Below the pieces are notes generated by a model that was not told where the DNA came from, ran no database searches, and saw nothing but the letters and a program-made list of their open reading frames with translations. This document shows, piece after piece, positions 15,130 through 23,393 of a stretch of DNA of 50,041 nt (positions within the stretch are counted from its first letter, which is position 1; the number at the start of each line of letters is the position of its first letter). The position numbers and the translations under genes are program-made. This DNA is from Bacillota bacterium. Lineage in GTDB: Bacteria; Bacillota; Sulfobacillia; Sulfobacillales; Sulfobacillaceae. Location: positions 1 through 50,041 of the forward strand of contig JAJZBJ010000003.1 in the NCBI GenBank assembly GCA_021798975.1, read 5' to 3'.

Positions 15130-16302
15130 GTGAGTTCATCATCTGAAGGCGCGGGGCTGAAACATGGCGTGTCGGTGGCGGCCATCACCGTTTGGATGGG
15201 CTGGGCCTTTCAGCACCTTTGGTCGGTCGTGTCTTCCGGTCACGTGCCGCAAGCGTATATTTCGGAGTCCGCGCAGCACTTAGCGTACTCCGACATCATC
15301 GCCCTCTATCGGACCCGGTTTCTCTATCAGCATACCTTGCCCTATATCCATAACCGCATCGAGTATCCGGTCATTATGGGGCTCTTCATGTGGCTCGCAT
15401 CGCTGCCGCATGGTCTCTTGCCGTACTTTATCATCACGGCGGTGGTACTCTACGCCATGGCCCTGATCACCTATTTCATCCTCCACCGCTTGGTACCCAC
15501 AAAGGCTGTTTATTGGGCCGTACTGCCCATCCTGGTGGTCTATGGCCTCCTCAATTGGGACCTGCTGGGGATCGCCTTCATGGTCATCGCCTGGCGCAGC
15601 TATCAAGCCCAACACTGGCGTCGAAGCGCCATCTGGTTCTCCGTGGCGGTATTCACCAAGTTGTTCCCGGTGTTCTTCCTGCCCTTCATTGCCGCCGAAC
15701 TTTGGCGTCAAGGCCGCACCCAGCAGCTATTCCGCATGGTGTGGGCTTTCCTAGCCGCATCACTTGCCATTAATGTCCCCTTCATGGTCGCCAACTTCCC
15801 AAATTGGGCCTTGTTCTATACCTTTAATGCCGGTCGGGCACTCGGCGCCGATATTTATTCCAACCGCTGGATTCACGGCATTCCCATCTCCTCCGCCAAC
15901 CTCTTTTCCCTGTTGGTGACGGTGATGGCCGTGGCATGGCTGGTTGTCCGGGTCTATCAAGGGGGTCGGGTGGTCGAGGCGACTGCCTATGCCTTTACCA
16001 TCTTTCTGTTCGTCAATAAGGTGTACTCGCCGCAATATACCCTGTGGCTGATGGCATTCGCCGTGTTGGCCGACTGGCCAGGTTGGACCCTGCTTCTGCT
16101 GACCATTTCGGGCATCGCGGACTATCTCAACTCGTTTACCGAAATCCACTTGATCTACACGCAGTCGACGGCGCTATCGTGGTATACCGGCCACATATTC
16201 AATCTCGGGCTGCTATTCCGTTATACCGCCCTAGTCGTGGCCGGGCTGGGAGCCCGCTTTGCGCCCACGCCGCCCAGCCGCTATACGGCGTCCCGTCTAT
16301 AA
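15130..16302 (+). CDS. Polytopic membrane protein, GT87/DUF2029-like glycosyltransferase
   Basis: A 390-residue protein with about nine to ten hydrophobic segments spread over its whole length. It resembles GT-C fold polyprenol-phosphate-dependent mannosyltransferases (GT87, DUF2029). Fitting features are an early periplasmic loop with acidic and aromatic residues (YISESAQHLAYSD, then NRIEYPVIMGLF) and the segment AVFTKLFPVFFLPF, which is common in this family. NKVYSPQYTLWL near the C-terminus is also typical. GTG 15130 follows GAGAGGAG. Its 3' end overlaps the convergent methyltransferase gene by 6 bp. It would add a sugar to an envelope lipid or glycan on the outer face; donor and acceptor are unknown. 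Confidence 0.7.
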   Translation: MSSSSEGAGLKHGVSVAAITVWMGWAFQHLWSVVSSGHVPQAYISESAQHLAYSDIIALYRTRFLYQHTLPYIHNRIEYPVIMGLFMWLASLPHGLLPYFIITAVVLYAMALITYFILHRLVPTKAVYWAVLPILVVYGLLNWDLLGIAFMVIAWRSYQAQHWRRSAIWFSVAVFTKLFPVFFLPFIAAELWRQGRTQQLFRMVWAFLAASLAINVPFMVANFPNWALFYTFNAGRALGADIYSNRWIHGIPISSANLFSLLVTVMAVAWLVVRVYQGGRVVEATAYAFTIFLFVNKVYSPQYTLWLMAFAVLADWPGWTLLLLTISGIADYLNSFTEIHLIYTQSTALSWYTGHIFNLGLLFRYTALVVAGLGARFAPTPPSRYTASRL

Positions 16303-17616
16303 GGATTGCTTCCGGAGAATAAAGATTTGCTCACCGTTCATCGTTCGGGCCTTTTTTCCCGTCTCATTCGTGGGGCTGTTTTCTTTGGGCATGCGTTTCG
16401 AAGGAATGGCGCGCGAGAAGGCGGCTTGGGGCACCAGGCCATAGGGCTCGGACAGCTCCATGATAATTTGATCGGTCAACAACTGCACGCCCTTTACCGT
16501 GCGGTTGCCCACCACCCAACATTGAAATCCGCCAGCGCGGAGAACCCGAGCCAACTCCGCTAAGGAGCGGTCTAAGTCTTCATAGAAAGTCAGGACCTCG
16601 CGAGCTCGCGCGGGATCCTGATCCCCGATCACGTCCAGGGCTTGGCGCAGCACCGGCGAGTTGAGCGCCCGAACCGACCGCTCTTGGGGATTCCCCCCCA
16701 ACATGGCGCGATCCAGGTGTCGCGGCAATGGATCCACGGGTTCGGCTAAGTCAAGCCACTCCAGAGACAAGCGGGAAAATTGGCCGTAGGCCACGGTAGT
16801 CCGGCTGTCGCCATAGGGTGGGGAGGTAACCATCAAGTCAAAGTATTCATCCCGGAATCCCAACTGGCGGGCGTCAAATGCCCGGATGTCGGCGGCAGTC
16901 CGGGGCCGCTGACCGTAAAACAGCGCGTTGCCGCGCAGATTGCGGTCCAGAATCTTGGCGAAAACCTTGAGCGTGTCGGGATTCCAGGCCTCCAGACGGC
17001 GGGCGTCGAGCCGGTACAGTTTGAATTCGGCATTGCGGCTATTGGAAACCCAGCGCACGGTATCGGAAAACACCACCCAGAAAAACGGCTTCTGGGTGTC
17101 GGGCACGATCTCCTGGATCGCTCGCTTAATCCGGACCAAGTCGTGGATGACCGCCGGTTTGAACCAAAACGTGAGATTTTTGAAATCCGGCCAGTCGCGT
17201 TCATCTGCCGGCACGCGGCGAACCGTGTTCATCAGAGTGTCTGCCGTGCCACCGAGCGCGTCCGGCTGCCACGCCGTGGTCTTGGCTCGCGCCAAGAGAC
17301 GCGACAGCGGATTCAAATCAGACCCGGCAACCGCCAATCCGGCCAAGAGGCCTTCAACTAAGCTGGTACCACTGCCCATGAAGGGATCGAACAGCGAGCG
17401 AATGTCCGGGTAGCGCTCCTGCACGAGGCCAATCAGGCTCCGCGCCACCTGGGGAATCATCATCGCCGGATAGGCATGATATCCATGGGTCCATTCCTTC
17501 GTATCCACGGAGGCAAAATCCCAATAGCCCGCCGGCAGGCTGTCAAGCGCCTGCTCCAGCTCGGGGTTTGTGGGGAGGGGCTCAGACACGGGCACGCATG
17601 ACCATCCCTTCTTCAT
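16297..17616 (-). CDS. Site-specific DNA methyltransferase (N4-cytosine/N6-adenine type)
   Basis: A 439-residue amino-methyltransferase. Motif I is DPFMGSGT (77-84), which binds S-adenosylmethionine. Motif IV is TSPPYGDS with SPPY at 265-268, the catalytic loop; SPPY is often seen in N4-cytosine enzymes but also in N6-adenine ones. Motif I precedes IV. The 180-residue insertion between them probably contains target recognition. GYHAYPAMMIPQVARSLI at 45-62 is typical of this family's N-terminus. No restriction endonuclease gene is adjacent. It lies 56 bp after the AddA-like gene on the same strand, so it may share its transcript. GTG at codon 8 with AAGGGA before it is an alternative start. 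Confidence 0.85.
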   Translation of the reverse strand: MKKGWSCVPVSEPLPTNPELEQALDSLPAGYWDFASVDTKEWTHGYHAYPAMMIPQVARSLIGLVQERYPDIRSLFDPFMGSGTSLVEGLLAGLAVAGSDLNPLSRLLARAKTTAWQPDALGGTADTLMNTVRRVPADERDWPDFKNLTFWFKPAVIHDLVRIKRAIQEIVPDTQKPFFWVVFSDTVRWVSNSRNAEFKLYRLDARRLEAWNPDTLKVFAKILDRNLRGNALFYGQRPRTAADIRAFDARQLGFRDEYFDLMVTSPPYGDSRTTVAYGQFSRLSLEWLDLAEPVDPLPRHLDRAMLGGNPQERSVRALNSPVLRQALDVIGDQDPARAREVLTFYEDLDRSLAELARVLRAGGFQCWVVGNRTVKGVQLLTDQIIMELSEPYGLVPQAAFSRAIPSKRMPKENSPTNETGKKARTMNGEQIFILRKQSL

Positions 17617-17672
17617 ATCCTCTTCAGTGTAGCATGCCTGCCGCGGGGTCCCCGGGGCACCGACCGCCGGTC

Positions 17673-20108
17673 CTACTCCGCCGGTTCGGATGCCGGACCG
17701 GGAAACATCTCATCCAGAAATGACGCATAAAACCAAAGATAGTCCCGCGCCCGAGTGAGCGCCACATAGAGCAGCCGGTCGCCCTCGGCCTGTTCGCGCC
17801 GGCGATGGTCATCTTCCAACCGGTCCCATTCGCGGCTTACCCAGGGCTCCTGGCGCAGGCCGGCCACCCCCAGCCGCGGGTTATACTGAATGCCGGAGTC
17901 CAGCGACGTCCGCTTCGGCTTCCAGTTGGCGACAATCACAAACGGCCACTCCAACCCTTTAGCTTGATGGACGGTGGATACCGACACCTCCGATTCGCGC
18001 CCGGGCACGCGCGCTTCCTCAAAGGGCACGCCCTGCAAAACCTGTTCTTTAAACCAGTCCGCAAAGCCAAAGAGGCCCCAGCGATCGCCAAAATCCCGGC
18101 ACAGCTCCCGCATCTTCCGGAGGTTGGCTAAGGCCGCCCGGTCTTCTCTGCCTTCCAGCACCCTCGGCAAAGCACTGGACGCCATCGCCCAATCGAGCAC
18201 CGTCTCTGCATCCACCCGCCACAATTTGTCGTGCCAGGCTTGGAGGTTCCGCCACCAATGCAGCACCCACGGATGTCCGTTCTCCCGCTCGCCATAGTTC
18301 CAAGTGCCGCCGTGGAGGCGATGTTCGGCCAACTCCTGATGGGTAAGGGCCGCCCACGGCGACAGCAACCACCCCGCCGCAGCCAGCGCATCGCCGGGAT
18401 TGGCGAGGGCTTGAAACAGATGGCAGAGACCCCGAATCTCATCCTGCTGGAAGAAGTTCCGGCCCGATTGCGCCGCTACCGGAATATGGTGCGATTCCAG
18501 TGTTTCGCGATACACGTCAAGGTCGGTGCGCTGGGGCACGATTAGGGCAATATCGCCCGGCACGATGGGCCGCTCACCGTTCCCGGCGCGCACCGGCCAT
18601 CCCTCCCGCAGCGCCCGGTCAATCACCGCGGCGATCGCCTCAGCTTCCGCCTGCCGCTTCTCCGCCGCACTCCCCGCGGGACACAACTGTTCAACCCGCA
18701 AGCGTTCCCGCCCATCGTCGGGGAAATGGGGGTCGAGCGCCCGAAAAGGCGGAATGTACGGCACCTCCGGATTGGGTTCTAGCGGCCAGCGCTCTTTGAA
18801 GAGCTGATTGACAAAGTCCAGCACCGCCGGCACGGACCGGAAGTTCTGGGTGATCGGAATTAGCTGCCCGCCCGTTTCCTCAACTTCCCGGCGTACATCC
18901 GCGTAGGTCTCCACATCCGCGCCCCGGAATCGATAAATGGATTGCTTGGGGTCCCCGACCAAAAACAGACGGCCTTGGTCTTGCAGGTGTAAACGCTCCG
19001 CGTCCACGGGGGATACCAACCGCCGGATGACAGCTGCTTGAAGAGCGTCGGTATCCTGGAACTCGTCCACCATCACCAAGTCGAACCGGGTCACGAGCTT
19101 CTGACGCACTTCCGGCCTCCGGGTAATCCGTTCGGCCTCGGCCAGCAAGTCGTCGAAAGTCAGCGAGAGGGCCTCAAAGCGTTTCCGCCGCCAGTAGGGA
19201 CGAAACTCTTGGCCAATCAAGGAAACCCACTCAGCCAGGTAGGCGTCCGCCATCTGCTGGCGGACTTGCGCCAGGGTGTCGCGCAAGCTCTGGATCCATT
19301 CCTTTTGCTCGGTCAGCCATTCCGGGTGGGCCCAGTTTTTCTTGTTGCCCTTAGGAGCGAGCCCGCGCGTCCATTGGGCCAGCATGCGCGGCCATTCCCG
19401 CCGGGGCATCTGCTCGAGCCACTCGAATTGCCGCATAATGTCTTGAATCTGCGCCCGCCCTTGATCCTGCGGAGACGCGTCCAGATTGGCCCGCTCAGCT
19501 AGTTCCCGGGCCGCATTGCGAAACTCTGCGAGAAATCCTGCGAGATTGGGAAAGCCGGCATCCATACGAGGCACGTCCCACCATTCGCAAATTTGTTTGG
19601 CCCAGCGCTTTAAGTGCGGCCATCCGATGCCGGCGTGCAGCAAGTTTAGGACCACCGGTTCGCGTCCGGGGTCCTGCACCCAATCCCGAAACGTCTCTTC
19701 CCAAAGGCGATCGGCATCGACATCGTCCATCACCTGAAATCCCAGCGGGATGCCGTAGGCGGCGCCAAATTCCCGTAACAGGCGCTGGCAAAAGCCGTGA
19801 ATGGTCGTGATATGGGCGTCCGGCAGCGAGGCCAAGGCCGCTTCCAACCGCGCTCGGGCCGTGTCATCGGCCGATCCCAGCCGCTCTTGCAGGCGGGCCT
19901 GCAGCCGTTGGCGCATTTCCTGTTGAGCCTTATCCATGAAGGTAATCAGCAAAATTCGGGACAGCGGCACCTGGCGATTCACGACCGTGTCGACCACCCG
20001 CTCCACCAGCAGCGTCGTTTTCCCGGTCCCTGCCCCGGCCTCAATCAGGAGGTTGACACGGGCATCGAGGGCCGCATCCCGCGCAGCTTGGTCAATCGGC
20101 ATCCGCAT
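17673..20108 (-). CDS. AddA-like UvrD-family helicase lacking the C-terminal nuclease domain
   Basis: A superfamily 1 DNA helicase of about 811 residues. Motifs run in order: Walker A AGAGTGKT (24-31), LITFMDKAQQEMRQRL (Ia), TTIHGFCQRLLREF, Walker B VMVDEFQDTD (II), GDPKQSIYRFRGAD (III), ITQNFRS (IV), VSVSTVHQAKGLEWPFVIV (V) and LLYVALTRARDYLW (VI). The protein ends about 20 residues after motif VI, whereas AddA normally continues with some 350 residues carrying a RecB-type nuclease. The start at 20108 was chosen because AGGGGGGT precedes it; the frame is open further upstream inside addB. It overlaps the AddB-like gene by 17 bp. Expected role: double-strand break end resection with its partner. 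Confidence 0.85.
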   Translation of the reverse strand: MRMPIDQAARDAALDARVNLLIEAGAGTGKTTLLVERVVDTVVNRQVPLSRILLITFMDKAQQEMRQRLQARLQERLGSADDTARARLEAALASLPDAHITTIHGFCQRLLREFGAAYGIPLGFQVMDDVDADRLWEETFRDWVQDPGREPVVLNLLHAGIGWPHLKRWAKQICEWWDVPRMDAGFPNLAGFLAEFRNAARELAERANLDASPQDQGRAQIQDIMRQFEWLEQMPRREWPRMLAQWTRGLAPKGNKKNWAHPEWLTEQKEWIQSLRDTLAQVRQQMADAYLAEWVSLIGQEFRPYWRRKRFEALSLTFDDLLAEAERITRRPEVRQKLVTRFDLVMVDEFQDTDALQAAVIRRLVSPVDAERLHLQDQGRLFLVGDPKQSIYRFRGADVETYADVRREVEETGGQLIPITQNFRSVPAVLDFVNQLFKERWPLEPNPEVPYIPPFRALDPHFPDDGRERLRVEQLCPAGSAAEKRQAEAEAIAAVIDRALREGWPVRAGNGERPIVPGDIALIVPQRTDLDVYRETLESHHIPVAAQSGRNFFQQDEIRGLCHLFQALANPGDALAAAGWLLSPWAALTHQELAEHRLHGGTWNYGERENGHPWVLHWWRNLQAWHDKLWRVDAETVLDWAMASSALPRVLEGREDRAALANLRKMRELCRDFGDRWGLFGFADWFKEQVLQGVPFEEARVPGRESEVSVSTVHQAKGLEWPFVIVANWKPKRTSLDSGIQYNPRLGVAGLRQEPWVSREWDRLEDDHRRREQAEGDRLLYVALTRARDYLWFYASFLDEMFPGPASEPAE

Positions 20109-22503
20109 CGGGCTCACCCCCCTCTTCCATCCACAGACTCTGGTATTCCGGATGCTGCCGCACTTTGATTCCCGCATATTCGGTGACCCGCGCCGGGCAG
20201 ACGGGCTTAAAGGCGCACACACGACAGGCATCGGACCGGGAATCAGGCAGAGGCCGGAATTCGCCGCGATCCATCCGCTTTTTCATACCCGCCAGGATCT
20301 CATCCACCCGCCCGCGGAGAACCTGAGCCTCCTCTTGCGTCACCTGACGGCGCGCATATTGGGCCCGCTGGCTGACCCCGTACAATTCCGCTGTCACCGG
20401 AATGCGGTACCGCCGATATAGGGCGTCTTGATAGAGCAGCAACTGGAGATTATCCGGGCTGGGCTTGGCCGGATTGGCGAGACGTCCTGTCTTATAATCA
20501 ATCAATCGCAGCCCGCCGCCGGGCACCTGGTCCACACGGTCCACCCGGCCGGCCATGGGCCAGAGCCGCTCCCACGTGAGATTCATCTCGACGTCCGCAG
20601 CCTGGCCCGGTTCCCACCCATCCCGCAACAAGGCTTCATAGAGCTCGGCGGACAGTCGATCGACCTGGTAGCGCACAAAGAAATGGGGCACGCTGGGTGG
20701 AGCCGGCAAGTCCCGGACCGCCGTCTCGACGGCCGCTTGGACCGCCTGGGGCGTGAGCGGCCGGCTCTCTTCCACCATGACCTCCAGGGCACGGTGCGCC
20801 CACTGGCCGGCCGTCGCGGCATCGACCTCGCGGGGCTCGTCATCGGCCGCCGAAATGCGCAACAGCCGCCCTAGCACAAAGCTCAGGGGGCACTTCCCGA
20901 AGTCTTCCAAAGCCGACGGGGACAGGCGCTGCGGCATCAGGGATGCCGCCGTCTCTGGCTGGAGGTCACCGGTGTAGGCCGAGTAAGCTGGTGACTGGCG
21001 CCACTCTTGATACCAGCCCGCCACCCGCTCATAATCGGACGGGTCCGTCGGCCCCCCCGGCCAGGAAACCTCCTCCCAGACCGCTGCCGCCACATCCGAC
21101 ACGCCGGCGGCCGTCCACCGGCTGATGCCGGCATCGTCCAGTATTTGCCGAAGAATGGCTGCGTCGGTTGCCGACCCTCGAGAGCGCCGCAACCAGGGCC
21201 GAATGGCGCCGTCCTGATCGAAGGGACTGGTCTGCGCCGGCCGTGTCGACCACCCTTGCGCGATAAAAAGCACGTGGTCGGTCGGAACCCATACCGCTTC
21301 ATGGAGCGGCAACACCGGCACCCATTCAGTCGAGCCGGATTCCGGCGACACCGCCGGGATCTGCGGCAACAGTTGAGCAATGGACTCGGGCCGCGGCGCA
21401 AACCATGCGTCCCAGAGCCGAATGTCCCGGGCCCATCGAGCCAAATGCGGCCAAGGGGCCTGATGAAGAGAACGCGCCTCGTCGACCAGTTGCCCCAACA
21501 CCGCCCAGGACGGCGCCCGCACGGCCTGCTCCCACCACTCACGAGCCCAGGCGGTTGAGATTCGCCCGCCCAGTGGTTTCTGCCAATGGCGTTGCACCGC
21601 CGCGCTAGCCCTCCCGCTGGCGGTTTCCAAGAACAGGGGCCACAAGGCTTCCTCCGGCGTCCGCTCGATGCGCACCGGAACACCGCACCGGGCCAGGGCT
21701 CGGTTGAAGCGCCGCACATCATGCACCTCGGGACTCACGGCCACCCACGTCTGATCCTGCATCCGCGATGATACCCACCGGGCGGCCGCATCCAGATTGT
21801 CGATGGCCTCCGCACCGGCCCGGATACCCACAGGCTCCGAGGCACCCCCGGGCTCCGGAAGACGGACATGCCGCGCGCGCCATCGGCGCAATGTCCCGGC
21901 GTCCACCCGGTTCGTGAGATACCAAACCTCGACCGGACCCTTTTCGCCCCATTGCCGGATTAACTCCGTCTGCGGACCCGTTACATCGGCAAATCCGTAG
22001 ACAAAAACAAATCCGCCAGACTTCGCGGGCACTTTCCCTGTCGCGAGCGCATAGTCATACATGCGGAGCGCATCCGCCCCGCCGCGGTTCAGATGCTCAG
22101 CAAACCAGTGCCAAATTTGCGACCATGGCAACTGTCCCGCGGCGTCCGGGGATATGGAAGCCACCCCTTCGCGGCGGCCATCTCTAACCAGCTCGGCCAC
22201 AGCCAGCGGAAGTCCCGGCGTGTCCTGCCAAGGAGCCGGCAATGGGGGCAAATATTCCGACAATATGTACCAGCTAGCGGTGGGCAGCGGCATGATATCC
22301 TGAGGGAGAATCTCCGTGAGCCATTCATCGACGGCCACCATGGCGGGCGCTTCAGGCACCCGCATCGCCAGCAGGGCGCTCAGGCGCCGACTGGGCGTCA
22401 TCACGACCGAGGCCTGCCGTTCACGGGGCGCCAAGGACGCCAGGCGCGCTGTCCAATGCGCATGGAGAGCCGATGGCGATCCGGTGTAAACAATAATTGA
22501 CAA
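20092..22503 (-). CDS. AddB-like iron-sulfur PD-(D/E)XK nuclease, RecB family
   Basis: An 803-residue protein with a helicase-like but motif-poor N-terminal part and a C-terminal RecB-type nuclease. The nuclease has QWAHRALE (His near 569), GRVDRVD, and LIDYKTG with Asp669 and Lys671, then QLLLYQDALY. Four cysteines at 538, 760, 763 and 769 (KCPLSF and CRVCAFKPVC) match the 4Fe-4S staple that holds the AddB nuclease domain. The start of the protein (YTGSPSALHAHW) lacks a proper Walker A. It is shorter than Bacillus AddB, about 1,160 residues. The start is TTG 22503 with GGAGGT 8 bases before it. It is upstream of the AddA-like gene, as in addBA operons. Confidence 0.85.
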   Translation of the reverse strand: MSIIVYTGSPSALHAHWTARLASLAPRERQASVVMTPSRRLSALLAMRVPEAPAMVAVDEWLTEILPQDIMPLPTASWYILSEYLPPLPAPWQDTPGLPLAVAELVRDGRREGVASISPDAAGQLPWSQIWHWFAEHLNRGGADALRMYDYALATGKVPAKSGGFVFVYGFADVTGPQTELIRQWGEKGPVEVWYLTNRVDAGTLRRWRARHVRLPEPGGASEPVGIRAGAEAIDNLDAAARWVSSRMQDQTWVAVSPEVHDVRRFNRALARCGVPVRIERTPEEALWPLFLETASGRASAAVQRHWQKPLGGRISTAWAREWWEQAVRAPSWAVLGQLVDEARSLHQAPWPHLARWARDIRLWDAWFAPRPESIAQLLPQIPAVSPESGSTEWVPVLPLHEAVWVPTDHVLFIAQGWSTRPAQTSPFDQDGAIRPWLRRSRGSATDAAILRQILDDAGISRWTAAGVSDVAAAVWEEVSWPGGPTDPSDYERVAGWYQEWRQSPAYSAYTGDLQPETAASLMPQRLSPSALEDFGKCPLSFVLGRLLRISAADDEPREVDAATAGQWAHRALEVMVEESRPLTPQAVQAAVETAVRDLPAPPSVPHFFVRYQVDRLSAELYEALLRDGWEPGQAADVEMNLTWERLWPMAGRVDRVDQVPGGGLRLIDYKTGRLANPAKPSPDNLQLLLYQDALYRRYRIPVTAELYGVSQRAQYARRQVTQEEAQVLRGRVDEILAGMKKRMDRGEFRPLPDSRSDACRVCAFKPVCPARVTEYAGIKVRQHPEYQSLWMEEGGEPDADAD

Positions 22504-22565
22504 AGTCTTGAACCTCCACTGGAGGAATTCGCGGCCCTGGACATTTTACCTGCCGGAGGTGGGTC

Positions 22566-23393
22566 ATGATACGAGCAATCAGCTGTGATTTGGACGGCAC
22601 TCTATTGGATCGGGGGGCGCATATACGACCAGCGTCTGCCAGGGCCCTGCTCAACCTCTCCATGCAAGGCATCATGGTGATTCTGGCCAGCGGCCGCAGC
22701 TACCGAACGGTGGTATCGATCCAAAAGAAGCTGGGTGTCCGTGGACCAATCGTCGCCCACAACGGCGCCTATGGCTACGATACCGCGCTGCGCCAGGAAT
22801 GGCATCGTCGCGCCGTACCCGCCCAGCGTGCCCGCGAGCTGGTAGACTGGGCGGATCACAACGCAGTCATGATGCGCTGCTACCTCGGCGTCGATCAACC
22901 CGTGCTGTTCAACCATTTCGACCTGGCGCACCAGCTCTGCTGGCTGCGACCTGAGGATCGTGTGGTGCCCGACCTGGCCCGAAGCCTGGACGCGGATCCG
23001 CTGGAATTGTATCTCACAGGTTTAGAGACCGTCGACAAGTTGACCGACGCGTTCGGTTTCAGGGACACCGACTACGAATTCACCATCTTGCCCCATGTCG
23101 GCTACCGCGAGGTCAACATCTGCGCCCCAGGAGTCGACAAGGTCGAGGCCTTGGAACAGTTAGTCAAACTTTGGGGCATTCGACCGCACGAAATTCTGGC
23201 CATCGGAGACGGCCTCAACGACGTTGAGATGTTGCAATGGGCCGGTGTCAGCGTCGCCGTCGGCGACGGCCACGCGTTAGCGCGGCAAGCGGCGGACTTT
23301 GTGACGACGTCCGGCCACCCGGAGCCCGTGCTGGAAGGATTGGCTTGGGCCTTTCCCCACTACACGCTGTCAGCTCCGGCCAAGAGCGTCTGA
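22566..23393 (+). CDS. HAD-superfamily hydrolase, Cof-type phosphatase
   Basis: A 275-residue cytoplasmic phosphatase, probably acting on sugar phosphates or similar small molecules. The HAD motifs are complete: DLDGTLLD with nucleophile Asp8 and Asp10, LASGRS (motif II), the lysine in GVDKVEALEQL (motif III), and GDGLNDVEMLQWAG (motif IV). A Cof-type C2b cap domain lies between motifs II and III, about residues 85-190. TGCCGGAGGTGGGTC precedes the ATG. The gene is divergent from the AddB-like gene (62 bp apart) and its last 34 bases overlap the 3' end of hutH. The exact substrate is unknown. Confidence 0.9.
   Translation: MIRAISCDLDGTLLDRGAHIRPASARALLNLSMQGIMVILASGRSYRTVVSIQKKLGVRGPIVAHNGAYGYDTALRQEWHRRAVPAQRARELVDWADHNAVMMRCYLGVDQPVLFNHFDLAHQLCWLRPEDRVVPDLARSLDADPLELYLTGLETVDKLTDAFGFRDTDYEFTILPHVGYREVNICAPGVDKVEALEQLVKLWGIRPHEILAIGDGLNDVEMLQWAGVSVAVGDGHALARQAADFVTTSGHPEPVLEGLAWAFPHYTLSAPAKSV

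Noticed and set aside
16297-17616. Restriction-modification system around the methyltransferase
   Set aside because: No endonuclease-like or specificity-subunit gene is adjacent; the neighbours are recognisable repair-type helicase-nuclease genes and a membrane glycosyltransferase.
22497-22525. Promoter of the HAD gene from a perfect TTGACA at 22497-22502
   Set aside because: The hexamer 17 bases downstream is TGGAGG, which is no -10; the match is probably chance within the addB start region.
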